From Shinisaurus crocodilurus (lineage: Eukaryota > Chordata > Lepidosauria > Squamata > Shinisauridae), in the NCBI GenBank assembly GCA_021292165.1, contig CM037876.1:118177379-118241378 (forward strand): a DNA stretch of 64,000 nt, given 5' to 3'. Positions 59,001 through 64,000 of this stretch are shown here, one piece after another. Below the pieces are notes generated by a model. That model did no database searches. It saw only the letters and a program-made list of their open reading frames with translations, and was not told the origin of the DNA. How positions within the stretch are numbered: the stretch's first letter is position 1; each line of letters starts with the position of its first letter. The position numbers and the translations under genes are program-made.

Positions 59001-60035
59001 ATATTCTGGGTGTGCTGGATGACTGACTCTTTACAATAGGTTGGGGAAATAGCTTGGTGTTATGTTCAGCTGCCTTCTTGATCTTGAATGACAAAGCCTA
59101 GTCTGAGGTACATAGCAATTTTTGTCCTGTGGTCACTGTGTCCAAGCTATTTCCCCAACCTATGTTCCATGTTCTTGCAGACCTTTAATTTATCACAGAA
59201 AGTTTTAAGTATGACATGACAGGTGTGATCATAATGGAGGGGCGCATGCTGGTCACAGATAGGTTGAATCCATTTAACATGCTCTTCCCAGTGCCTGTTT
59301 GTGTGCTGTTTGCTGTCCCAATGGGGGACTTGTCTGGTGCCTGGAGGAGCCAATCCCCCAGGCGCTGGCCATGCGATCCTTCGTGCGCTGCTCACCACCC
59401 CCAGTGGCACCAAGAAAGGCAAAATGGGTGGGGTGGGAGTCATGGCATGGCCATGCCCACTGATGGCATCCAGCTTGTGGAGCCCCCCACCAAGTAGTTC
59501 CCCACCAATGACAATGCTCCAGCGTCCTAGGAGGAAAGCTGGAGAGGGAATACATTTGTACAAAATTGGATTTTGTCTCCAGCACTGACATCACATAGGG
59601 AAAGGCAGATGACATTTTGTATTGCACACATTGTGCGTTGGTGGGGATCGGTTTGCTACTGTCTCCAGGCCTAGGAGAAATCAAACAGGACTATGTGTCC
59701 CCAATTAAGAATGATAGTTCTACTGTATGGTGTTATCAGTTATCCTGCAAGTGATAAGTAGACAGTCCTTATCATCTGTGTTTATGTCAGTTTCTTGTAT
59801 TTCATAGGCAATGTGGAAACCAGCATATGACTTTATGCTAACATGGAGCAACCAAATGGGAGACAGTTACCGTGATGTTACCCAAGAGCTTCATATTGGT
59901 CTCGATAAGATGAAGAATCCTATCACAAAACGCTGGAAACATCTCACAGGAACCCTAATTTTAGTCAACTCCCTGGATATACTACGGGCATCTGCCTTTA
60001 GCCCACAAGAAGAACATGATGATTGTGCCATCTGA
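37932..60035 (+). CDS. SH3BP4: SH3BP4, SH3 domain-binding protein 4 (whole spliced CDS)
   Basis: The CDS joins 37932-38049, 44921-47274, 58791-58979 and 59808-60035, giving 962 codons plus a stop. Visible in order: a clathrin-box-like LIDL (residues 23-26); an SH3 domain (about 57-113, AIKDY to the SSYVQP end); three NPF motifs (156, 165, 234) that in this family bind EH-domain proteins; a ZU5 domain from about 316, followed by a UPA-like region; a second SH3 (about 657-721); and a C-terminal death-domain-like region spread over exons 2-4. Known role of the family: a cytosolic endocytic adaptor that associates with clathrin and dynamin, controls transferrin-receptor uptake, is implicated in FGFR2b recycling, and restrains mTORC1 through Rag GTPases. 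Length and motif order match mammalian SH3BP4, and no frameshift or internal stop is seen. The start ATG has A at -3 and G at +4. The identification is very secure; exon edges are read from consensus splice sites. Confidence 0.97.
38350..38373. repeat. (TTGA)n microsatellite
   Basis: Six TTGA units, adjoining an L2 3' end. Confidence 0.9.
38374..38665 (-). mobile_element. L2-like LINE 3' end
   Basis: TTTTTGTCCCACTCTGCAGC at the terminus, an AT-rich 3' UTR, and AACTGAAAAGGCCCTGTC at the inner end, the inverse of an L2 ORF-end phrase. Confidence 0.6.
39072..39309 (-). mobile_element. tRNA-derived SINE with MIR-like core
   Basis: Full-length-looking copy of the 11706 family in SH3BP4 intron 1, antisense to the gene. 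Head GTAGTGGTGAGAGTGTTGG on minus. Confidence 0.85.
39489..39635. mobile_element. 147-bp near-perfect palindromic MITE (CAGTGGAGGCTGG)
   Basis: CAGTGGAGGCTGGTGGCTCC at the left pairs with GGAGCCAGCAGCCTCCACT at the right. Inner arms CTCCGGATTTTACTCCG / CGGAGTAAAATCCGGAG also pair. A hAT-like CAGTG start, but no clear 8-bp duplication. Confidence 0.7.
39716..39965 (+). mobile_element. tRNA-headed SINE (second family), interrupted by hAT MITE
   Basis: Head GGGGCGTAGCTCAATGATAG (A-box) and CAGGTTCAGTCCCTGAC (B-box), body GGGAAAGACTCATGTCTGAC, then, after the MITE, TATACTGAGCTAGATGGACT and GTCTGACTCAGT. It is not a functional tRNA gene. The MITE at 39821-39898 splits it. Confidence 0.75.
39821..39898. 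mobile_element. hAT MITE subfamily A, internal deletion, TSD CTCTAGAG
   Basis: CAGTGTTTTCCAACC to GAGAACACCTG, 78 bp; most of the second arm is lost. Flanked by CTCTAGAG at 39813-39820 and 39899-39906 (8 of 8), exactly the nTCTAGAn hAT target form. Confidence 0.92.
40020..40130. mobile_element. Unnamed interspersed repeat fragment
   Basis: GAAGGGCCGTGCTGGCTCAG, then CATCTAGCCCAGC-like text and GGGAAGCCCACAAGTAGGAC, resemble a repeat common in reptile genomes; I cannot assign its class. Confidence 0.35.
40131..41260. other. Intron 1 sequence, nothing recognised
   Basis: Apparently unique intronic DNA of SH3BP4; no exon-like conserved frame. Confidence 0.4.
41265..41522. mobile_element. Probable TGGGTTC-related palindromic element
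   Basis: Paired words ATTCCTGGTTGGTTTAACCC / GATTCCTGGGTTAAAC, and AATAACAACCCAAGAACGAG / CTCGTGGGTTGTTGTTA. Long imperfect palindrome; ends approximate. Confidence 0.45.
42136..42256. mobile_element. Palindromic hAT MITE, subfamily A, 7/8 TSD
   Basis: Flanked by CTGTAAAG (42128) and CTGTAAAA (42257). The left end is mutated to CATTATTCTCC; the right end GGAGAACACTG is intact. Confidence 0.9.
42540..43106 (-). mobile_element. L2-type LINE RT fragment
   Basis: A 117-codon minus frame (42707-43060) carries [19 protein letters not shown] and [11 protein letters not shown], the RT core, with YSDD in place of the usual YADD. Older and more diverged than the L2 at 27441. Confidence 0.8.
43208..43380 (+). 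mobile_element. 5S-rRNA-derived SINE with CR1-type tail, best preserved copy
   Basis: On + the 5S-like part reads GAAAGCTAAGCAGGGTCAGG followed by CCTGGTTGTTACTTGGATGG and GAGACC, aligning with the A-block, intermediate element and C-block of the 5S rRNA internal promoter. It passes into CR1-like GAGCAGGGGGTTGGACTCGA and ends CTATGATCTATGAATCTATGA. Confidence 0.85.
43381..44490. other. Intron 1 sequence, nothing firm
   Basis: A C11 run lies at about 43440. GGGTTGGACTAGATGGCC near 43538 is a worn CR1-like or SINE tail. The rest is unique. Confidence 0.4.
44491..44514. repeat. (CA)n microsatellite
   Basis: Interrupted CA tract. Confidence 0.85.
44531..44616. mobile_element. Short TIR MITE (CAATCCTAT family)
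   Basis: TGCAATCCTATACATG and GGGTATAGGCTTGCAGC are inverted ends; ACTCAAAAGTAAG links it to the copy at 2436. Confidence 0.55.
44921..47274 (+). CDS. SH3BP4: SH3BP4 large coding exon 2
   Basis: This 2354-bp exon encodes residues 40-824: SH3 domain 1, the three NPF motifs, the ZU5 domain, the UPA-like region, SH3 domain 2 and the start of the C-terminal helical region. The acceptor is TTTGCTTTGCAG/TG at 44920/44921 and the donor is TCA/GTAAGT at 47274/47275 (phase 0). An ATG at 44854 is in frame upstream but lies in the intron, before the acceptor, and is not the start. Read-through of the donor reaches a stop seven codons later, as expected for intron sequence. One very large exon carrying most of the protein is typical of this gene. 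Confidence 0.97.
47275..47735. other. Start of intron 2, nothing recognised
   Basis: Intron sequence following donor GTAAGT; no element seen. Confidence 0.45.
47740..47880. repeat. Imperfect tandem duplication, about 82-bp unit
   Basis: GGGGGGGCTGGCTGACCCGC occurs at about 47745 and 47826, each followed by a CCACCC-rich stretch and a TACT..CAAAGGAA segment. Two units, GC-rich against an AT-rich intron. Confidence 0.6.
47972..48493 (-). mobile_element. Candidate solo LTR, 522 bp
   Basis: Ends TGTAAC...GGAACA (TG..CA), flanked by TTTC on both sides (47968-47971, 48494-48497). On the minus strand an AATAAA lies at 48041-48046, about 70 bases from the LTR end, as expected for an R/U5 region. 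Only LTR-like sequence, no internal genes. A 4-bp duplication is weak support, so this is an inference. Confidence 0.45.
48498..49100. other. Intron 2 sequence, nothing recognised
   Basis: A T-run at 48505-48519, then unique-looking DNA. Confidence 0.4.
49100..49378. mobile_element. Probable hAT-like palindromic element
   Basis: The right end GTTGCCCACTCCTG equals the right end of the element at 1627. The centre is a 37-base hairpin (49217-49253) with arms ATTTTGCAAGGAAAC / GTTTCCTTGCAAAAT, and GCTGCTGCTGCTGCAG has an inverted partner. Left end not defined. Confidence 0.5.
49379..50763. other. Intron 2 sequence, nothing recognised
   Basis: No exon, no clear element. Open frames here have no supporting features. 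Confidence 0.4.
50986..51105. mobile_element. Palindromic hAT MITE, subfamily A, 7/8 TSD, nested
   Basis: Complete hairpin flanked by TGCTACAG (50978) and CGCTACAG (51106). It sits within the element at 50764. Confidence 0.93.
51483..51535. repeat. Perfect 17-bp inverted repeat
   Basis: TTGCCAGGAAAGGACAC (51483-51499) and GTGTCCTTTCCTGGCAA (51519-51535) are exact inverses with a 19-base loop, followed by a (GTT)n run. It lies near the centre of the composite element. Confidence 0.9.
51536..51564. repeat. (GTT)n microsatellite
   Basis: Nine TGT/GTT units. Confidence 0.9.
51856..51936 (-). mobile_element. Duplicated CR1 3' tail
   Basis: TCATAGAATCATAGAAAAGT through CAGGAACCCAGG repeats, almost exactly, the terminal 80 bases of the adjoining CR1 copy. 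Confidence 0.85.
51937..53488 (-). mobile_element. CR1 LINE, 1.55 kb, long intact RT frame
   Basis: The minus strand holds a 448-codon open frame (52020-53366) from [16 protein letters not shown] through [32 protein letters not shown] and [10 protein letters not shown] to the ORF end. It is followed by the CR1 3' UTR and octamer tail. It is 5'-truncated, lacking the endonuclease and the N-terminal RT. The uninterrupted frame points to a fairly recent insertion, antisense to SH3BP4 in intron 2. Confidence 0.94.
53788..54808. mobile_element. 1.02-kb CpG-rich non-autonomous hAT element, perfect TSD
   Basis: Ends CAGGGGTCCTCAGACTTTTT and GTAGTTTGAAGACCCCTG are inverted. TGCTAGAC flanks both sides (53780-53787, 54809-54816; 8 of 8). 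The interior is extremely GC- and CpG-rich and holds two related modules (about 54060-54260 and 54360-54570), each with a long hairpin (54125-54191; 54422-54495) and CGGAAGTGACGC motifs. Long proline/alanine/arginine frames here are composition artefacts. Confidence 0.9.
54217..54541. promoter_or_regulatory. Three ETS/CRE-like CGGAAGTGACGC motifs
   Basis: CGGAAGTGACGC occurs at 54217-54228 and 54530-54541, and in inverse form at 54512-54523. It joins an ETS core (CGGAAGT) to a CRE-like half (TGACG), a combination known from CpG-island promoters. Activity is not shown by sequence. Confidence 0.45.
54844..54978. mobile_element. Palindromic hAT MITE, subfamily B, perfect TSD
   Basis: CAGGGCTCTCCAACC ... 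GGTTGGAGAGCCCTG flanked by GTCTATAG at 54836-54843 and 54979-54986 (8 of 8), only 35 bp from the end of the preceding hAT element. Confidence 0.94.
55002..55217 (-). mobile_element. Candidate short solo LTR, 216 bp, 5-bp TSD
   Basis: TGTTTC...GTTACA, flanked by AATAT at 54997-55001 and 55218-55222 (5 of 5). On minus an AATAAA (55075-55080) sits about 70 bases from the 3' end, followed by a GTGTGAGTC-type U5. Structure fits an LTR-retroelement solo LTR; no internal region present. Confidence 0.6.
55443..55620 (-). mobile_element. Old MIR-like SINE
   Basis: On minus: CCTCCCACCTGGAATATGGG, then GTTGTAAGGATCAAAACAAG, then ATGTGAAGAGCTTTGAACAC, the order of a MIR-type core and tail. Confidence 0.55.
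55623..55729. mobile_element. Palindromic hAT MITE, subfamily A
   Basis: CAGTGTTCTCCAACC to GGTTGGAGAACACTG; CTAGC lies just outside both ends but not in register. Preceded by CTAGCG like the copy at 5195. Confidence 0.9.
55761..56429. mobile_element. 669-bp hAT element with dense GACTCG subterminal repeats
   Basis: Ends CAGGGATG and CATCCCTG, flanked by GAGATTTG at 55753-55760 and 56430-56437 (8 of 8). About nine GACTCG words lie in the left 140 bases and about eight in the right 135; many sit in GACTCGAGTC palindromes. The middle (about 55900-56290) has repeated CCTCTGCCTGCCTGG phrases and no transposase. Confidence 0.92.
56438..58057. other. Intron 2 sequence, nothing recognised
   Basis: Mostly unique AT-rich DNA; a G12 run near 57990. 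No exon or element. Confidence 0.4.
58058..58297 (-). mobile_element. tRNA-derived SINE with MIR-like core
   Basis: Copy of the 11706 family, full-length-looking, 0.5 kb before exon 3 and antisense to the gene. Confidence 0.85.
58791..58979 (+). CDS. SH3BP4: SH3BP4 coding exon 3
   Basis: A phase 0-0 exon of 189 bp (63 residues) beginning [14 protein letters not shown] and ending VDSE. The acceptor is CCTTCTCTCAG/GC and the donor GAG/GTAAGA. It encodes the middle of the C-terminal death-domain-like region and is very close to the mammalian sequence. It follows an 11.5 kb repeat-filled intron and precedes a short intron of 828 bp. Confidence 0.96.
59808..60035 (+). CDS. SH3BP4: SH3BP4 terminal coding exon 4
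   Basis: The acceptor TTTCATAG/GC at 59807/59808 opens 75 codons, AMWKPAYDF through DDCAI, and a TGA stop at 60033-60035. It contains the conserved segment around [13 protein letters not shown]. The last residues (EEHDDCAI) differ from the mammalian end as I recall it, but the length matches. Confidence 0.96.
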   Translation, partial: AMWKPAYDFMLTWSNQMGDSYRDVTQELHIGLDKMKNPITKRWKHLTGTLILVNSLDILRASAFSPQEEHDDCAI

Positions 60036-62127
60036 TGGGAGGTTGTAACCTCAACAAATCCAGTTCCTCTTTATCTTTATGGTTTTTACCTAGTGGTGAG
60101 AGAAAACAGTTCTGAAAAGCCAAAGTTTTGGGTAGTGATTCCTGGTCTCGGATTGCAAATTTCTTATACTCGTCTCCCCTTTACAGAAGACACCCGAGAC
60201 TATGTTATTTTATATGCTCTGTGGTTGACAGCTTTTCTTAATTTGTAAAATGAACTTTTTTTAGGCATTTGCAAATATCGGACTTGAACATTGAAATCGC
60301 TTCGGGGAGGCATTACCATTTTTATCTAACATGAAAAACATTTTTGTCCCCTTTTAAATTATCACTTTGAATCATTGACACGTATTAAAATGAAGCACAG
60401 CCTGACATCTCCTTGCAAGCATTTGGATTCTAATACGTGAGAACTGTTTATAAATCAGTATGTTAACTCCACCACTTCCTGTGATCCTATCAGTGTTATA
60501 ACTGTTTCCCGTGATTTGCTTTTATGTAGACTCTTTTGTAAGGAAGAAAATGCACACTTTTTTCAATGTAGCTTATTTTTGTAACCCAAAATTTAGCACT
60601 ACGTGTTAGTGTCCATGCAAAAGGTGTGTTTCACTTCTGTCTGCTTCAGATCCATGATCAGAAAAAACAACAAACAATTTCAGGTTCTAGGACTGCCCCA
60701 TCCCCTTTCACGTTTAAGAGAAATAATGGATACCATTTATGGTCAAATATAATATTTCACTTCATTGAATGTTTCATCTTGTACCACTAGTGTCTAGCCA
60801 TCTCTAGTAGCAGGTGCCTCTCTTCAGAAGTTTACATTGTAGGATTTGCTTAAAATATGGAAGGTGGGCATTTTATGTTGGTTCTTAATTGTGCCACCAT
60901 TAAACTGAAGTTTTAGGCTTGGCTCTCACTGAAGTGGTAATGCTGTGTCTGGACTGCCACTTCAAATTGTAAGTGTGGGTCGCATGACTGAATACTCCTC
61001 CATACTAGACTATGGAGAAGCATTTGGTCATGTGAGGCCCTACCTGCACTCTGAAGTACAGTTGTAGCCTAGAATGCAGATTTACCACCTGTGTTAAGAA
61101 CTTGGCCCACCTCTGATTAAGAACCTTGTTGGCCAATCAGAAATGCTTCATTTGACAGAACTCTGTTGTAATCATACTCTGAGGGTACAACACCTTTGTT
61201 CATATGCAAATTCTGGCCATCGGTTGCCCAGGACAGCAATTCCTGTCCTGGGCAACCAAGAGTTGAAAGGGCATCACCTGTGTGGCTTCATCTACCATAT
61301 AAAGCTATAAAAATAAGTGTAGTTGTTCTACTTTCAAAGGAAAGTTTCATGAAATCCTTTCAGTCTACCTCTTGACTCAAAAATATTTAGTGTGGGAGAA
61401 AATACATTTTGGTTTGTTTCTGGTATATGTGTATGTGTCTTTGCTTTTTGCACAAGATACCTTTTCATTTTAAGACACATGCATTAAATCTCCCAGATAA
61501 TTAGGGGCTGTTCAAATATTGTATAGTAAAGGTTTTCCTTTTCAATCAAGATTTTAAGACATAAAACCGTGTACTGTGGCAACTAAAAGTAACTTCTTAA
61601 ACCTGTTTTCTCACATTAAAAACATATTATAGCTTTCTTTGGAACAAGCTGACCTTTCAAGCAACTTGGGTTAAGCAACACAACTTTCCTATTAGCAGTT
61701 CCAGCGTTTCATGAAAGTCGAATCTAGCTTGTTGGGAAAGCATTCCTATTGTTCCATACAGGTTTAATTAGTGGGAGGAGTGCCTGTTGGTCATTTCCTT
61801 TTTTTTAACCAGCTCCTTTTAAATGGTCTCTCTATCCACTTTCTCAGCTGTTTCCAATGAAAAGCACCTTAAATTTTGGATCTTGTCACAAGGGATTGAA
61901 GCAGATTCCTATGCAACTTTTCAGAGTGCACGTTAGCAGTATTCTTGCATGCTCATGGAACACTCTTCCCCCCCCCCCACAGTATGCATATTTTCTTCTC
62001 TCAAAGTCAGAATCTACACAAGATATTGAATAGCGTGTTTGAGAGTAGGGGAGAAACATCCTTGTGTATTTTGTACCCCATAGATGAATAGAACGCAGGT
62101 TAGAGAGCCAGAACTGTGCAAGTAATA

Positions 62128-62263
62128 TGAGGTGAGCAACTTGTGGTCCTCCAGATGATGTTGGATGCAACTCCCATGAGCCCTAGCCATCATAGCCAAT
62201 GGTGAAGGGTGATGGGAGTTGAAGTCCAACACTATCTGGAGGGCAACAAGTTGTCCACCCCTG
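62128..62263. mobile_element. hAT MITE in probable 3' UTR (CAACTTGTGG family)
   Basis: GGTGAGCAACTTGTGGTCC at the left is inverted at the right as CAACAAGTTGTCCACCCCTG; arms with GGATGCAACTCCCAT / GATGGGAGTTGAAGTCC. Flanked by AAGTAATA (62120) and GAGTAATA (62264), 7 of 8. A canonical AATAAA (62268-62273) overlaps the right duplication. Confidence 0.78.
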
Positions 62264-63089
62264 GAGTAATAAAATCAAAAGATTTTGGATTTGGTTATGG
62301 GGGTTCTCCTTTACTATGGTATTGTTCAGAACTGCAAATAGGCTATGGAATAGTTAGTCTCTCTGTGTGTATATGCACAAAAATGCAAGAGAATGGATAT
62401 TATACATGGTAGTCTGCATCACCCACAGGCCCAAGAACTGATCTGTGTGTGTGAATCCAGGCATGTATATGTGTATGAATGGTCTCACTCAGCTGTGGGC
62501 AGACATTGAGCTGATGATGCCACAACTGCAGGAGCTATCTACAAGGTAGCCTTATTCTGCACCTGGATCTGTGCTGGCATTGAGCCACCGACTGGCATCT
62601 GTGGAAGCAATGACATTGAGAAGCAGAATCTTAGAACTGGATGTTGGGGAAGGTTTCCTCTCCTGATATTGGACTAGAAATTCCATAATAGATTCTGGGG
62701 GGGGCGGGTTGATTGCCTTGTGCTTCTGCCATTTTTGTCAAACTACCTCAGGTCTTGCACACCTTTTCATGTTTTGGCTTAAAGCTTAAAGCCTTCCCTA
62801 GATGATTACTACACCATCACCACCACCACCACGACAGAAAGGTATTGAATCACCACAGCAGCTTTTCTAGGTTAGTCAGTGCAATCGCTGCATGATCAAT
62901 TCCACCACCTCTGTTTTGACTAAAAGCTCCTAGTACATAGTTGGAGTGATTTGTATGTTCAGCCAAATATGCCTTTCACTCAAAGTATGTTCTTACAAGG
63001 TAAGCTTGCTTTGGATTTTACATTTAATACAGTGTACATGTAGTTTGTTGTACTTTTCTTTAAAGAAAAAGACTTGTCAAAACTATACA

Positions 63090-63095
63090 ATTAAA
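63090..63095 (+). terminator. Candidate poly(A) signal ATTAAA
   Basis: ATTAAA followed about 15 bases on by CA and then a TTTGTTTCAG...TTTGTTTTGTGGG stretch resembling a GU-rich downstream element. It is the last plausible signal before the LINE remnant. The assignment is an inference without transcript data. Confidence 0.35.
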
Positions 63096-63284
63096 GCATA
63101 TATTTGAACACAGATTTGTTTCAGTCTGATTTGTTTTGTGGGAGCTTGACTTGGATAATTTTTTGGCATTCTGGAGCAGTTCATGTCACATCAGACATTG
63201 ATTTTTGTTTGTATGAAGGCTCAAATAAAAACGATTGTGAGAAAGTTATCATCTTCAAGGCGGCATCAGGTTCCTATCAGAACT

Positions 63285-63685
63285 AAACAGGACTTGTCAA
63301 GAACTTGTCTGCTCCCATCAGTGGTTCATGCCTTGGTCTCCTCTCACCTAGACTACTGCAATGTGCTCTACGTGGGGTTACCCTTGAAGACGGTTCAGAA
63401 GCTACAGCTGGTACAGAACGCGGTGGCTCGCCTGGTTAAAGGCAGCCGCCGCTGGGATCACATCACGCCAGTGCTCAAGGAGCTACACTGGCTACCAGTT
63501 GCTTGCCGAGCCGAATTCAAGATGTTGGTTTTGACCTTTAAAACCCTATACGGCTCCGGTCCAGTCTATCTCAAGGAGCGTCTCCAGCAACACCAAATAG
63601 GCCGCTCAACAAGATCTGCCACAGACGGCCTTCTCCTTGTCCCTTCAGCCAGAGCAGCTAGACTGGTGGGGACTAGGAAGATTCT
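63285..63685 (+). mobile_element. L2/CR1-type LINE RT C-terminal remnant
   Basis: The open frame 63183-63689 includes SHLDYCNVLYVGLPLKTVQK, LHWLPVACRAEFKMLVL and LKERL, the C-terminal domain found at 29265-29510 in the L2. It is 5'-truncated and not the end of SH3BP4. Confidence 0.85.
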
Positions 63686-63687
63686 TT

Positions 63688-63774
63688 GACCTGGATTCCT
63701 GCATTGAGCAGGGGGTTGGACTCGATGGCCTTGTAGGCCCCTTCCAAGTCTACTTTTCTATGATTCTATGATCA
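63688..63774 (+). mobile_element. CR1-type 3' tail
   Basis: GGATTCCTGCATTGAGCAGG through CTCGATGGCCTTGTAGGCCC to TTCTATGATTCTATGATC, the CR1 3' terminus, directly abutting the LINE remnant. Confidence 0.85.
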
Positions 63775-64000
63775 ACTGTCCTGATCGAGGTACACCAGCA
63801 TATTTCTCTGCCCATCCACAACCCATTTCATTTGAAGTACGAGTTAACTCAATGAAACAAACTCTTTTGTAAAGTGGGTGTCAGTATTACATTTAACATT
63901 TTATTAAACTGGTAACTTTATCCGGGTCAAACCCAGTAGTTCAAAAACATTGTTACAACTTTGTTCTCTCTCTTTTTAAATCTACAAGCTTTTGTCTCAC

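Larger units (their letters stand above)
60036..63110 (+). other. SH3BP4: Probable SH3BP4 3' UTR
   Basis: AT-rich sequence, largely free of interspersed repeats for the first 2 kb, follows the stop codon. Candidate poly(A) signals are ATTAAA at 60384 and 61483, AATAAA at 62268 and ATTAAA at 63090. The 63090 site is followed within 20-50 bases by a TG/T-rich stretch, as expected of a downstream element. A hAT MITE lies inside at 62128-62263. The true end is inferred and could be any of these sites; beyond 63.2 kb a LINE remnant begins. Confidence 0.5.

Overview
The window is nuclear DNA of a vertebrate, almost certainly a squamate reptile (lizard or snake). The evidence is one spliced vertebrate gene sitting in a dense field of reptile-type repeats: CR1, L2 and another APE-type LINE, tRNA-derived SINEs with a MIR-like core, 5S-rRNA-derived SINEs with a CR1-type tail, and very many palindromic hAT-type MITEs. 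The species cannot be fixed from the sequence alone. There is no bacterial, phage, CRISPR or operon-like structure.

The only cellular gene I can support is SH3BP4 (SH3 domain-binding protein 4, also called transferrin receptor trafficking protein), on the + strand. Four coding exons (37932-38049, 44921-47274, 58791-58979, 59808-60035) join in phase through GT-AG introns. They give a predicted protein of 962 residues; the human protein, from memory, has 963. The first coding exon opens at a splice acceptor (37787/37788), so at least one further 5' untranslated exon lies upstream, either in the first 37.7 kb or outside the window. The 3' UTR starts at 60036 and could run to an ATTAAA at 63090.

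Region by region: 1-37.8 kb has no recognisable exon and is upstream intron or intergenic DNA. It is filled with hAT MITEs, SINEs, a near full-length broken LINE on the minus strand (about 23.75-27.41 kb), an L2 LINE on the plus strand immediately beside it (27.44-29.95 kb), and a 1.65 kb element bounded by a perfect 8-bp duplication (32675-34326). Intron 1 (38.05-44.92 kb) holds SINEs, palindromic MITEs and an L2 fragment. Intron 2 (47.3-58.8 kb) is the most layered part: a solo-LTR-like unit, a TIR element split by a hAT MITE and a 1.5 kb CR1, a 1.0 kb CpG-rich hAT element with paired ETS/CRE-like motifs, another MITE, a short solo LTR, and a 669-bp hAT element packed with GACTCG repeats. 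Downstream of the gene is an L2-type reverse-transcriptase remnant joined to a CR1-type tail.

The most informative result is the set of element boundaries readable directly from exact target-site duplications. They define several non-autonomous transposon families, including two unusual ones in intron 2, and allow insertion order to be worked out. No new multi-gene system was found. Names of repeat superfamilies rest on terminal sequence, duplication length and recall of known families, not on a database search.
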